A stretch of DNA of 64,000 nucleotides from Takakia lepidozioides (taxonomy: Eukaryota; Streptophyta; Takakiopsida; Takakiales; Takakiaceae): positions 49,271,053 through 49,335,052 of the forward strand of contig CM060732.1 of NCBI GenBank assembly GCA_030704615.1. The letters are read 5' to 3'. This document shows, in pieces, positions 44,003-56,551 of the stretch. The notes beneath the pieces are model-generated. The model was given only the letters and a program-made list of their open reading frames with translations, made no database searches and was not told the origin of the DNA. The position numbers were made by a program, and so were the translations under genes. Each line of letters begins with the position of its first letter. Within the stretch, counting starts at the first letter, position 1.

Positions 44003-44352
44003 TGATAAGAGAACTAAAATCACATTGTTGACACAAGAACATGAAATACAACACCATCACTCGTTAAACTAAGAGTCGAGCCAGGGGCACCCCAAGCTAT
44101 GGGGACTCCACCCCACAACATCCTATTCTCCCTTCATAAGCACACTCAGATTCTAAGCAGTGAAGGAGCTCGGTCGTGCAGGCTCAACTCGAGAGAGATG
44201 AGCCGCACGACTGATGCTCTCGTGAAGATAAGATGGTTCAGGTGTCAAGCTAAACTTGATACCTGACTTAACACTTGAATTAAATCCAAGTGTTAAATAC
44301 AAATAACTAGCTTTATCTAGTTAGTTTCACACTGTGTTTATTTAACTTGATA
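44003..44352 (-). repeat. LTR-like direct repeat, copy B (5' side)
   Basis: This 350-bp segment is about 95% identical to copy A (33818-34168), with some 15 substitutions and one 1-base gap. On the minus strand it begins TATCAAGTT, where copy A has TGTCAAGTT, and ends TCTCTTATCA. The divergence suggests an old insertion if both came from one event. Confidence 0.7.
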
Positions 44353-44479
44353 AAGAGATCGAGCGAAGGTGAGAATCCAAAAGGAAGAAGTCAGCAAGGC
44401 CATGCTGCCACGGCTGATGTCCTTTGGATGAAATAACCTTCATCCACAGGAAGGTAATGGATGAACAGGGACGAACGAA

Positions 44480-44720
44480 ATCTCATAGGAGCATGGGACC
44501 TGATATTCCTATGACGTCCCATGAGGGAATCAACATGAGCCCTCACAAACACTTGATATTCCTATGACGTCCTCTATGGCAAATCTAGTCCGGATCTCCG
44601 GACACACATACGTGCCTATAACATGTCGACGTGTAAACTTGGGAAGTGTGATCGAACTCGTGCCTATAACATGTCGACCTCGTGCCTATAACATGTCGAC
44701 GTGTAAACTTGGGAAGCTGT
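44480..44720. repeat. Short local duplications
   Basis: TGATATTCCTATGACGTCC occurs twice (near 44502 and 44556), and CGTGCCTATAACATGTCGAC three times between 44611 and 44701, two of them followed by GTGTAAACTTGGGAAG. No gene is present. Confidence 0.7.
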
Positions 44721-45276
44721 GTGATCGAACTCATCATGGATGAGCCATGGAATACAGACGCTATCATTATGACACCCAAGCAATTAGATGTCTCAAGAGA
44801 GTAAAGAGTCACAGAAGTGGGCTAAATGTAAGTAGCAAGAAAGATGGCGGGCTCCACAAGAAACGGGCTTGTATATAAATCAATTAAGGAAGATGAAGAG
44901 AGGGCACCATGTAGAAACGTTTCAACAATTTTTAGGTCCTGGCTCCCTGCTATATCCGGTCTCTCGAATGCTACCTAGTCCTTGGTCACTGATGCAGTTA
45001 GAAAGGTCCTCTCTATGTTGTGCAGTCAGTGAACCTAGAATACACATCATTTTGCTCTAAGTTAATGCACCATTATGCTTTCTGATGATACAAGCTGCTT
45101 GGTGTTGTCTTTCTTGATCTTTCAAACTCCACCACAGGTCTGTCATGATCAATATGAAAAGATCTAAAAGCATTTTTAATGTCCAGTTGAAGATCAGATG
45201 AATACATGCTATTTACTGTCGTAAATAACGCTGAATGATGGTCTGAAGTTCATCTACTTAGTTCTAAATTATTAAA

Positions 45277-48067
45277 TCAAGTACACAAGGGGCTCATTGC
45301 TTTTTTAAACGCAACATCATATGTAGATCCAGAGAAGCGGGAGGCCTGCAGTCTTGCTGCTTTGGCAATATGTATCCGCTCATCATCCACCATTGACAGT
45401 ATACAGCACATAGCATCTGCAAACTCTGCAGCACTACTTAGCCAGAAAACCTGTGCTTTCTCCTCCTTCCTTGACCACTATGTCCAGCTTGGGCCCTGCT
45501 GAATTATGAGCTGCAACCACAAGAAAGTGATACAAGATCTTAATTAACCAGGAAGAATCCACTGTAGTCAAAATTTTGTTCTACTTGTAATTGATCACAT
45601 TGAAACTGATATTATTTTAATTGCATCCATGGACTGGATGTGCGATTTTTACATGGAGAGGAGAGAGGAGAGTACTAACCAATAGGGACAGCCCCAGCAG
45701 CCATGTATTCCACCACACTGATGCCGAAGTGTTCGTCTGTCATAGTGTGAAGGCCAGCAACTGCACCCCCCCCAGCAATTCCACGAGCTCCCTGTTTGAC
45801 ATGCCGGTTGCAAGTTAAGGTCATGATGAGAATTTGCATGGCAATAAGCACAACTTTGAAAAAGATGATTGAAAGTTTGTTTGGTGACAAAAAGTAGGGT
45901 AGTGCACAAACCTATAGGGCACACTCAGGCAGAAGTCAACGTGCTGATGTAAGCCTAATTCCTGGCACTGGAGTTTAAGATTTGCCACTCGCTCCTCATC
46001 TTCCTGATTTCTACAGCTGCCGCGCGACCAGCTTCAAGCGTGCCCCTTTGTGCTGCTCGGACAACTGCTCATTTGCCAGAGCAAATGCTTCTAGCTGCAA
46101 CCCATGTGTCTGCAATCATTGTTTGTCAATTATAACCTCTGTACACCGTCCCCTGCCACATGTGCAATATGCCTTCACACTAGAAGTGCAACCAGCACAA
46201 TACTAACAGTTGTGAATGCTGTCTTCAAAACAGATAAGAAAGATGTGATGGATTACCCGAAGACTGCAATATAAAATGTGTGTGCTAGTTACTGCTCTGA
46301 CTTTATTTTTTAAATGTCACAGCAAAATGTCTTGTACTGTAGAGCTATAGGCCACAAAGCAAAATGGGAAAATGTGGAGAGAGATGGGACAGGCAGATAC
46401 AACAAAGCTGAGGGGGAGAAAAGAATAGAAACGAAGGACAGGGTAAGTACCTTCTCAGGCCGAAATTGAGCAACAGAGATGATGTAGGGGGGTTTTACTG
46501 ACCGCTCCAGGGGAAGCGCCTGCTTGACAGAGGTTATGAAACAGTCAACATCTCTGCAAGCCAATGCCCACAACCAAAATCACCTATACTCTGTCCTTCC
46601 TCTGAACTGCATACAGTATATAGGTCAGGTCTGTAATAAGCCAGAAACCCTTGCTACCTACCACATTTGTCTGCATCTTCAAATCCGTAGCAAGTTACCT
46701 CGTCAAGTCATCACAGCTGAAGACCAAAGGTAAGGTGCAACAGCAAGCAAATTAAGCTGACCTGGCTAGTTGGAAAAATAGAAATGGGTCAAACTGATCA
46801 CATATTTCTTGACTTCCATCTGAGCTCCCAAACAAAAAAAAACGGGGAAACAGGGGGATGGAGGGGGACCTGAAGGGTGAGAGTGTCACAAGGCGGGTAG
46901 ACAAGAAAAATGTGATTTGGAATCTTCCAGAGCTGACTGATGTGTGTCTTTGTCCATGATGAATTAACCATGGCCAGATGCACACAGCAGCCTGCCAAAC
47001 CATAGAGCCAGGCCATCATTCTGTAGTATGCTGCCTTCCCTGCTGTCAACCAATAGCTGCACCTCCAATGACCAGTACTGAGATGCAGTTTTGATACACT
47101 TTCAAATCAAATCAGCAACTCATGTCCATTGTGCAATGGACTGTCATTCCCCTGCATATTGCATTCCTCCCTGACAGCCACTACAAAAGGACATACCTGG
47201 AGGCCTCAAAGTATGATAAAGTGAGGGGACTTTGTTCATTTGCAGCCTTAATCACGAGATTGCTCATCACAAGTAGGAATATACACCTGCCTGTGAGCAA
47301 TGAAGGCGTCATTGTTGTAGAGAGAGGCCCGACTCCACACACGGTCTAGCATATCTGAGCTGATGGTGGGGTAGTGTGTGTAGCAAGCCACAAGGCAGCC
47401 TGCAGAGCGTGCCAGCACGTAGCCACTGGTGTCCACAAATAGCAACGGGGTCACAATACTGAGTGCCTCCCATGCCAGTACCATCGACCCCAAGCTCTGC
47501 CCTATCAATGTGGCGTGCGGGTAAGTGCTTGCCTCTACCAACTTTCTCCATTGTAATCTCACCACCTGCCACCCCAAACACATTGGATAGATATCATGGG
47601 GTTCGGTGTTTTGTCACTCAATGCATCCATTCTCTGTTGTCATAATAAAATCTCTGTTGACTGTTATCCTTGCAGACTTGCCCATCCTGTTCAGTGCTCT
47701 ATTCTTAAAAGTGTATCGGTGGTCCCAGCATAGGCAGAGAGAAAGTGGAGGGAGGTGGAGGGTGGATAACAACCATTGGGGGTTTTATGAGCCGAACTCC
47801 AAATAGGTCCAAAGCACGGGCAGCCAACTCCTGGGATGTGGTAGGGTCACCCGTGTAGATGACAACGTTCAGGTCGGGCAACATCTCCTGAGTGGCCCTC
47901 ACAGCGCACCACAACACTTTCTCCCCTCCGCCCCCATCGTTGGTAAAAGGGTGAAAAAATCCCACCACTCTGTGCTTCCTCCTACTCCGCAAGCGCAAGA
48001 AGAGCGATGAAAGACCTAGTGCGACGATGATCAAAGCCCAGCAAATTACAACCCAAGCCAGCATCAT
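45277..48067 (-). CDS. ALG11: ALG11, GDP-Man:Man3GlcNAc2-PP-Dol alpha-1,2-mannosyltransferase, seven exons
   Basis: ALG11 adds the fourth and fifth mannoses to the dolichol-linked N-glycan precursor on the cytosolic face of the ER. Exons on the minus strand: 48067-47774, 47565-47285, 47056-46870, 46519-46451, 46109-45912, 45791-45680, 45510-45277. An N-terminal membrane anchor (residues 3-24) precedes '[20 protein letters not shown]'. Then come '[14 protein letters not shown]', '[12 protein letters not shown]', '[11 protein letters not shown]', 'VYPPCDT', '[11 protein letters not shown]' and the GT4 E-x7-E in '[15 protein letters not shown]', then '[11 protein letters not shown]'. Three small frameshifts are needed: one extra base near 46017, an 8-G run near 45767-45774 (six expected), and one extra base near 45437. 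Splice sites are otherwise consistent. Either sequence errors or recent decay of the gene explains this. Confidence 0.88.
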
Positions 48068-48665
48068 CTCGTCAAACCCGCCCTATCCCCCCAGTCTCCG
48101 GATATCACGTACAACAGTAACAAAAACCCTAGACTGTATAAACGCACAGACGAACGATCGCCCAGCCTGCGTTGCTTGCAACAAGCAACCCGACTGACAC
48201 AGGGGCTACGATACAAATCCTGATCCCACACAAAACTGCATCGATGCTGATAATCCCACCAGATCCTCAATCCAGCTATACATCCGATCCTCGATCCAGA
48301 AAGACGTCCACAGATGTACAGAAATCCATGAATGGGATCCATTGATCATGGAATCCCATTCATCATTGAATCATTGAATGGGATGTCATTCATGGATTGA
48401 TGAATGTGCGGAATTCGATGTCTCGCGAATTGGATAGGATCGGATGGGATGGGATGGAGTGAGGCGCCGTGTGTGAGCTCATGTCATGTTTGGCCCAGTT
48501 TGAAGGATGGTAGGTACACGAGCATGAGGGACCTCCCGACACCACGTGCTCGTTGTTGGTTGGTCCTGCTCAACCAAAGCACATCAGACCACCAAAAGTG
48601 GAGGGTGTGAAACAAGACGAGACCTCGGTAAGTGGAGTTCTCTTTCGAGACATCGAGGGGTGCCG
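48068..48665. promoter_or_regulatory. Upstream region of ALG11
   Basis: No gene. At 48330-48440 GAATGGGAT and its complement ATCCCATTC recur several times in both orientations. Whether these serve as binding sites or are only a simple repeat cannot be told. Confidence 0.25.
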
Positions 48666-49911
48666 TAGGGAATTCCAAAAAGGCCTTGATGTGAAATGCA
48701 TCGCAATTCACTTGATCACCCCCTAAAAGTGCGCAATTCAATTGAACTAACCCTAATTTGCAATTCAATTGAATTGTCGGCACACGATTCAATTGAATTG
48801 CGAATTGGCAATTCAATTAATTGTTGACTGCAATTCAATTCAATTGTGAATTTGCAAATCAATTGAATTGCTGACTACAATTCAATTGAATTGTAATCTA
48901 TAATTTTTAACTTATTTCTGTATATAATATATATATGTATATATTTAAATTATACATATATACATACACAGGTATAAGCTAAAAATACATGTTGCCCGTC
49001 TATTCTTGCTGTCCGTCTGTCAATCCTTTGCCCGTGGTAAGGCTTGAGCCCGAGATAAGCCTAAGGGAGTCTAGCAAGAGAGAGAGAGAGAGAGGAAGTC
49101 ACGTAGCGCTTGTAAAAGCGGGATTGTCTCTCTTTGTGGATGTTGGTGCCAATATATGGCTATGTACATATACCAAACATGATACCAATGTAAGAGTATC
49201 AACGTGTAAGAGTTTGATATATTAAACTTATATGGAACACACATCCCAACTTCAACATGATACCTTTGTAAGGGTATCTCAATTTTTGATAATTCTCAAG
49301 ATGAACATATTTTTTTGTTTTCTTTGTCCTGGGCCAGATACTAGTGTTAGGGGACTACATGGTGATGCACGGGAAGACTTTCATCAATTGTCAGGTTTGA
49401 TTTTGTCTGTTTTTTTCGGAGCCAGCCATGTTTCTTTTGCCAGTGAATCACAAGAAACTGCTGATCTGTCTCCAACTCTGGCTCTCCCTTTCTCGCTGAG
49501 GCTGAGGGTGGCTTCACAACTCCACAATTTCCTCAAGGGCACAAGAAAGAGGGCCAGCAAGAATAGACGGGCAACATGTATTTTTAGCTTATATTCTTAT
49601 ATGTGTATAAATATAATTTGAATATATACATGTATATGTATATTATATATTATATACAAAATAAGTTAAAAAATATAGATTACAATTCAATTGAATTGTA
49701 GTTAGCAATTCAATTCAATTGCCAACTAGCGATTCAATTGAATTGCGAGTTGACAATTCAATTGAATTGTTGACTGCAATTCAATTGAATCGTGTGCCGA
49801 CAATTCAATTGAATTGCAAATTAGGGTTAGTTCAATTGAATTGCGCACTTTTAGGGGGTGATCAAGTGAATTGCGATGCATTTCATATCAAGGCATTTTT
49901 GGAATTCCCTA
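48666..49911. mobile_element. Foldback element with about 345-bp inverted arms
   Basis: The left end TAGGGAATTCCAAAAA(G) and the right end (reverse-complemented) TAGGGAATTCCAAAAATGCC begin long inverted arms. These contain GATCACCCCCTAAAAGTGCG, many CAATTCAATTGAATTG palindromes, an AT-rich TATATATA stretch and finally ACATGTTGCCCGTCTATTCT. The arms cover about 48666-49010 and 49556-49911. The flanks GGTGCCG (48659-48665) and GGTGCTG (49912-49918) form a probable 7-bp target duplication with one mismatch. The 545-bp interior has no recognisable coding sequence. A lone arm of the same family lies at 32800-33165. Confidence 0.75.
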
Positions 49912-49918
49912 GGTGCTG

Positions 49919-52900
49919 TGTATTTTTACTACCTAATAGCTTACCAAGGTTTGAACACCGGCATGTTTGAAATGTTGGGTATGTAATTTTGTAACCATCG
50001 GATGCTGACTAGTACTGGCATATCACGGCTGTCCATAATGGCGCCATTCATTGTTGTAGCGCGCCAGTAAGCAAGCGGGTATAGCCCAAGGTTTTTTTTG
50101 CTTTAAAAGGGATTCACGCTGCTCGGAGGCACTTGTGTTGTCACTTGTGTTGAGAGAGGAGGGTAGACAGCTTGGGATCTGATGTGTGCGTGATAGAGAT
50201 TAGCTCGGGCAGCGAGAGCTCGCTGCTTGAGCGGGCCGATCGGATACACGAGGGAGAGGGGCTGCTTGGTTGCTCTAGGCTGAAGCGAAGGAGCTGGTCA
50301 GAGCGATGTGGAGAAAGCTGGAATCCCCAATGGTTTTTGTCATGGTTTTCATCACGATTGCTCTAGGAGGAGCAAAACGCTTACATCAGAAACATGTGGT
50401 TCAGCCTCTCTGCCTTTGGTTGCACGGAGTACATGGTATGCTTCACCACCTGATTAGATACCTGATTAAGTCCATGTGAGTCGTCGTGTTGTACCGCAGA
50501 TGTTGATAACTTGTGCATCTGAAACTCACTAATCTTTGAAGTACAAGCTGCTACAGGCTTATCTAGAGATATGCATATTAATATGTACGTACAGCACTCG
50601 GCAAATTGATCATTGACAAAGAACTGATGGATAAGGGATCTGTGTGCAAGCTGCAAGTGCAATTACATGCAGACGGCTATGTGTCGTCGATGCATCCGTT
50701 TGATCACTTAGCCATGCAAAACAAGAGTCAAGCATCGCAGTATGGCAGCACGATAGTGCTAATGACTGCGCCAAGCCTTGGTGCAGCTCTCGTGATCAAG
50801 CGCGACCAACATCAAGTTGCTTCATTTGGTAACGTCGGCACGAACAAATAGCGGACTGGCAATCCACGGGTAAGCTCGCATGACAATGACATATTACCGA
50901 TAGGGCCAGAGAAGTCTTCAAGAACTATGACAATGAATTCTACGAACATAGACTGATGTGAGGGCAATAAATTTAGAATTCAAGATGTATCTTTCGAGCA
51001 GCTTTCTGTACTGACTATGACATTTCATGTTGTGGTGAATTGTAACAGCCTATTGCTCACAATGGTTCAATTCAATCGAGGCTATTTCTCACCCTGGCAA
51101 AGAAATTAGCCTTGGAGTTTTGTCACACACACGCGGACCAGCTTGCGAGGAGCGAGGGCAATTTTGATAGACCGGCTTGCGAGGAGTTGAGGACAATTTT
51201 GATTAGCCTCTAGTGACTCTTTAGAGATCACAACTCTACAAAAACATTTTGTAAAATTTTGTAAGGCTAGTTTCTATCTAGCTCGACAGCGGTAGTAAGT
51301 AGAACTTAGCTTGAGCTTACGTAGGAGGAGCAAGGTAGCACGGGAGACCACTCGTCACTGGAGCTCGACGGATTAATGTACTCATGGTGTGTTCCCATGG
51401 AACCCGGGCGTCAAAACCCGCCATCTACATCGTCCAAGAGCCGGCACCTGAAGGTCCCGTCCAAGAGCCCAAGTTATGGAACTAGCATGGCATGTGTTCC
51501 CCTGGAACCGGGGCGCCCCTTGACCTAACAGTCCGACTGTGTCCAACAGCCTTATTCGGACGACATGGCGCGGGGCGTCAAAGCCTGCCCGTTCCTATCG
51601 TGTGGCTTCTTGGAGATGCGGGTCTCCGGGCCGTTGTCACCCCACCCTTTCTGCAGAGACAGGGAGGAGCAGCAAGGCTTGGAACTGGCGTTTGCGACCA
51701 CACCATTTGATTGTTGTGAAACCATGAGTTGTGCTTGAGGATTGATATTGAGAGAGTTAAATAGGCCTTTACATTGACATACAAGCATAAGTGAACCTAA
51801 GATGTCAAAATATTTTACATGCAGGAGGTCGATGAAAGAAAAAATTAACGCTTGGGCAGCAAAATTATGTCCCAGGCGCTTTCCTAATTTTGGAGAAAGA
51901 GAAAGGGATCCGGACTGTATCTCCTTTGCTTTCTGAGAATGACCACAAACCGTAAAAAGAGAGACGAGACAGATTCCAAAGTATCTAGATTTATGTTCTG
52001 GCATCAAGAAATCTTGCTCAGAGAATTGAAATGAAAGGAAGAAAGTTTATAATGTCCTCAGGAAACTCAAAGAGCTTATGGTACAAAAGAATGTGGACCT
52101 CAGCGAGCGATAGAAGCGAGGCTCTCCAAGACAATCTTTGACAAGAATGTTGTGCATCATCCTGCTATGCCCTGCAAAGGGATGTCTAACATGTCTTTGT
52201 CAGAAGACCACTCACAAGGAAGTGAATAAAAATACAAAAATCCAAGAGGGACGTGTACACATGGTGCATAAATCCTGCAGAAAACACAGAAGATACATAT
52301 GTATACATTGTACATGTATGGACTGACACAAACAGACCGAGGAGCATAGAGAACCACGGCGTTTCAACCAAGTGAATCTTTCACGATGAATAACTAGTGT
52401 ACAAGGGGGTTGCTATTCCATATGCACAGGTTGCGTGCATGCATGCACAAAATCCCTTATTATATATGCATGTGACAAATTTGTATGCACACATTGTAGA
52501 TTGTATGCAGTGGAGTTATATAACATAGAATACGACGTATTTATTGCATATGCAAATGCTCCATCATATGTATATAGAAAAAAAATAAAAAATCTTAGCT
52601 AACAAAATCAGTAGTCAATGGTCAAAGATGCATGTGACCCCTAACTCCAACTAATGCACCACCTTAAACTGAAGAGAATACAAGATCCCTGGCCAAAGTA
52701 ATAGTTTGCAAACTTGTATTCAAGGAAAACAGTTTCATATTAACCAAAATATGGACTTTTGTACTAACAAATGCATATGTGTCATGTTTGGAACCACCAC
52801 ATTGCATGTCTGTTTGTAATGCCAAGCAGTTCTATAATTTGAAAACTTGTATGACAGATACACAAGTTCCATTTTAACCAAAATAGGAACTTCTGTACTA

Positions 52901-53014
52901 ACAAATGTTATGTGTCATGTTTGGAATAAAGTAGTAATAAGATAATTACATGTCACATGCATGAAAATGAACGGCACAAGTTAGAGGTTCTTTTTTTGTG
53001 CATTTCATGTGTCA
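49919..53014. other. Gene-poor stretch
   Basis: I recognise no gene. A plus frame at 50606-50851 (81 codons, 'LHADGYVSSMHPFDHLAMQN') is protein-like but unassigned. ACCRGCTTGCGAGGAG followed by CAATTTTGAT occurs twice near 51135-51215. GTGTTCCC(C/A)TGGAACC followed by GGGCG recurs near 51389 and 51494. 52390-52600 is rich in TGCATGCA and TATGCA words and might be an end of the Mutator-type element to the right. Confidence 0.3.
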
Positions 53015-56000
53015 CTAAGAAGTTGAACTAGGGTCCTTCTTTAGCATAGCCCTAACCTCTAACTGGCTAAGGGAAGGTTGGTGGATCTCATAAGCCCCGG
53101 CGCATCCTACATGCACGTTGTACATGAAGTACATGTGCTTACAAGGTAGATATGTTTGTTTTTTCTTCTTGACAGATAGCTCATCAAAGTCGAGACAATC
53201 ACAAGATGGAAACTGACCAATGTATACATTGTAAACCAATCCTACTCTGGTAGATCCCTCTATTTGTAGCTGGTAAATTCTCCCATAACCTGGCTGAGGC
53301 ACGTTTCTGAATCCACGAACCTCAGCAATAAGAGTCTTCGCTGACTCTTGGCGACTCAAGTGTCGAGGAGTCGGATCCCGACGCCGAATGCGCACCCCAT
53401 AGCGTGTAGTGGGATACTTACCCATATGAAGGACAACACCTTGATGAATATGTTGTTCCACTGGAAGTGGTCCCACAGGAAAGTTCGGATCAGGAACGTT
53501 GGGAGGATGGACTAGTCGAAAACCTGCAAGGGTCAAGTTGTCCACCTCTTCTTGTGTAAGGTTGGTTCCAACTTTCACAGGCCACACGTTAGGTATACCC
53601 GGTTTTCCCAAGCAATAGGATGGCACGGTCCCTCCAACACACGACAAAACATCTGTGGGGAAAAACCAAAAAACTTGCAGTTTTGGTTCTTTCATGTTCG
53701 GTGCTAGTAACTTGTCAGTGAAGCAAGGTGCAGGACTTCCTTTACCTTTCCTGATGAGCGCTTTGCATTTATCCTTGGAAACTCCAACCAAGGCAAAACA
53801 ACGAACCATGGAAGCATGACCTGTCCGCTGAATCCTGAACAATGCATCGGAAAAGTCTTGTGTCTCTCTCACTGGATTTCCTTATTGCATTGGCTGAGGA
53901 GGGATAGCAATATGTGGATTTGTCTCACAGAAAGTCGAAAAACCAGGAATGTCATGACTTGATTTGGAGCTGACAAACCTAGATGGCTGGTGTGGACTGG
54001 GCATCCCAGTGGCGCGCATTGGAACGGTCTTTACATTCATATCACACCTCCAAGATTTGTTTGGCCCACCATGCTCATCGCCTAACTTGCGTTTGACTGG
54101 AACAGTGCGATTGTCTCCCTCCAATTGAACCCCCATTGTGTGCATGGGTGTTCCAGCTACTATGCCACGTACAACCTTACCCATTTTTGTTGGGCTATTA
54201 GATCTAGCTGCTTGACTCAACATGAGCTCCTCTTTGTCGGGCCCCGTCCCCCATGTCTTTCCTGTGGTGTGCCTGTAAAATGTTGTATGCTGCAAAAGAG
54301 CTTGTGACATGTTATGCATGGTGGCCTCATATAGATCCACCTTCATTTTTTTCGCATTGCCTGCTGTCTTCCACCAAGCAGAATGGACTGCCTCAGACAA
54401 ATTAGTGGTAGGCATATCTGCATCTGCCTCCACATCCATGTCCTCTCTCATCCATTGGCCCCACATTCGATATCTGTAGTGCCACCATATAAGCCATAAA
54501 TCCAGTTTTGGCAGACTCTTTTATGTGCATGCTCCTGAAGAGAGCCACCAAGCCCGAATTGCAATGTATGTGGTTGTAGAATCCTCCAAGGTAGCACTAT
54601 CTTTCCATTCATAACAGAGCTGAGTGTGCCTTTCACGGAAGTCCTCCAAGATATAGTCGTTGGTGTGTCTTCGGAGGCTTTCAGCCCAATGATATAAACA
54701 TGTTCTTTCTTTACCTTCCATTGGGACATTGGGATCAGATCCATAAACCCCTTGAACAACATCCCAATTCACTCCTGCTGCATCCGCCATGAAGCCAGCA
54801 AAATTTGGTTTGTTCAAGCCAACAAGTTTTGCTTGTTCATTGATCATCTCCTAGAATAACACTTGACTATCTGCATCCTCTATTTTCATATTGCAAATGG
54901 CAATGGTCATCATTCGCTTGACATATGGTTCATAGACATGACATGCAAGAGTTTTCCAATCCTTGATGCGTTTGACATGGTCAAATACTACCCAACTTGT
55001 GCGTAGATCCCCCTCACTCATGCGACGCACAAGATCAACACCACTCCCGGGACTAGCAACAGACATCTTGAAAACATGGGGGAGATGAGAAGTATGCTGG
55101 CCTGGAATGAGATTGCTGTGAATGAAATGGTATGTACTCAGATGCTTCAACTCCAATATGGACATGATGGAATTGACACGTGCAGATGCGACCTTGTTTT
55201 TCACATTGGGGCTACAAACATGGGCAAACTCTTCAAGAATATCTTCCAAAGCCTCTCCCTCAAGACGTACTGTCTCTGTGCCATCAGCCACAAGAACACG
55301 ATCAATCAAGAGCTTCTGGGCCATTGACAAGGAAATAGCTCCCGGGGTTGACCATGGCTTCATCTTAACGTGCTCTTGAATCATGCTTGATGCATTTTCC
55401 GCAGCCTCTCTATTCTCGCCCTTGGCACATGGATGGTTATGAAACCCAACGTGAACTTCAACACGTGTATATGTTAGAAGGGAACTTGTGACATAGTACA
55501 TTCTTGCCCCACAATGCGCCTCACAGAAAGGTCTTTCTTTGCAGAAACTACACTTGAACTGGTTGAATGGAACTTGGGCTCCTACAATGAACACCTTGTC
55601 TGCATTGCCTTCCCAATAGCGGTCATTCCGTTCTCCTTCTTTCTTAAAGAAGGGGCAAGTGCTACTTTGACATATGAGCTTTCCAACACAAAGAACCTTA
55701 TTACATTTCACATGATCTGGAACACCAGACATATTGTAGGTATTGGTCTTGCACCAAGGATGACCATCAAACTTGCGGTCCATGCCTTGGAGGGACTGTG
55801 AACCACAGTCCGTACGTAGTTTGACCACGAGGGGGAGTTCGTGGATCACTTTTCCATCAAAAGCTCGAGGAAGACACCGAACACGATGCACTAGAATGTG
55901 ACTATAGTCCAAGGTAGAAAGCTCTCATTTTGATCCATTCCTCCGAGCAGTGGCCAAGATACTCAAAATGGACAACACACCAGAAGGAAATGCAGATGTA

Positions 56001-56551
56001 GCCTCCCTTGCTAGTCGTGGAGATGAAGATAAACCCCTCGCAGATTCGTAACAATCGGACGTGGTGTTGTCCAATGGAGTTTTCCGAGGCTTCATGTCGT
56101 GAAGCAAGACCATATGAGCAGATGAGGAAGGTTGAGAAATACACTCTTAGAAAACCTCAACACAATCCGAATTATGAGACCCCAAGCTCGCCAAATCTGC
56201 AACCTCCTCCTTCAATTTACAACTCCCATTTGTTGCAGCTTGATCGTTCTTTCTTGCAATAGAAGTGTGCATCTCATCATGTGACTGTGTATAGCTCGTA
56301 CCTGTGACACGGTAATTGGAGAAAGTGTCTGGAAACAAATCCCATTGCTTTTGGCCATCATTGAAAACTGGAAGCAACATTGTGGAGGCATCATCATCTC
56401 CATCATCCTCCAAAAAAACTGAACCCGGAACAAGTTTGAATCTATTGCATAACCAAGGTTCTGGGATAATGCATTTGTTTCCATTGCAAGGATAACGAAC
56501 CACTTTTGCATCAGGTGGACATGAAAGCAATGCATATTTTGGTGTAGACAT
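53015..56551 (-). pseudogene. Mutator-like (MULE) transposase with WRKY/GCM1-type and SWIM zinc fingers
   Basis: MULE transposases are DDE enzymes that cut and paste their element. One minus frame runs from ATG 56551 for 1178 codons to 53015. N-terminal part: Cys/His clusters 'CVGKLICQSSTC', 'CSFCKERPFCEAHC' and 'VHVGFHNHP', as in the GCM1/FLYWCH group. Core: 'WVVFDHVKRIKDW', 'NFAGFMADAAGVNWDVVQ' and 'CLYHWAESLRRHT'. C-terminal part: 'TTNLSEAVHSAWWK' and a SWIM finger, 'SCDC...YLPCKHMYFMY'. Five nonsense codons interrupt it: TAA 56147, TGA 55925, TAG 54851, TAA 54521 and TAA 53882 (lowest bases). No frameshift occurs, so decay is recent. The ParB/methyltransferase gene starts 980 bases away in the opposite direction. 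Confidence 0.85.

Larger units (their letters stand above)
33818..44352 (-). mobile_element. Ty3/gypsy retrotransposon with DNA methyltransferase and PHD finger
   Basis: Between the two LTR-like repeats the minus strand encodes Gag, aspartic protease, a DNMT3-like cytosine methyltransferase, reverse transcriptase, RNase H, integrase and a PHD finger, in that order. Integrase after RNase H places it in Ty3/gypsy rather than copia. From 40748 to about 36018 every domain lies in one reading frame, interrupted only by nonsense codons; the integrase is in a second frame and the PHD finger in a third. No 5-bp target duplication matches across the outer edges (CACAA against AAGAG). I could not find a primer-binding site next to copy B, and 2.6 kb of unassigned sequence separates copy B from gag. 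The outer borders are therefore provisional. Confidence 0.75.

Noticed and set aside
33813-44357. Simple intact LTR retrotransposon with target duplication
   Set aside because: The five bases outside the two LTR-like copies differ (CACAA and AAGAG), no primer-binding site follows copy B, and copy A has extra 88-bp flanking repeats.
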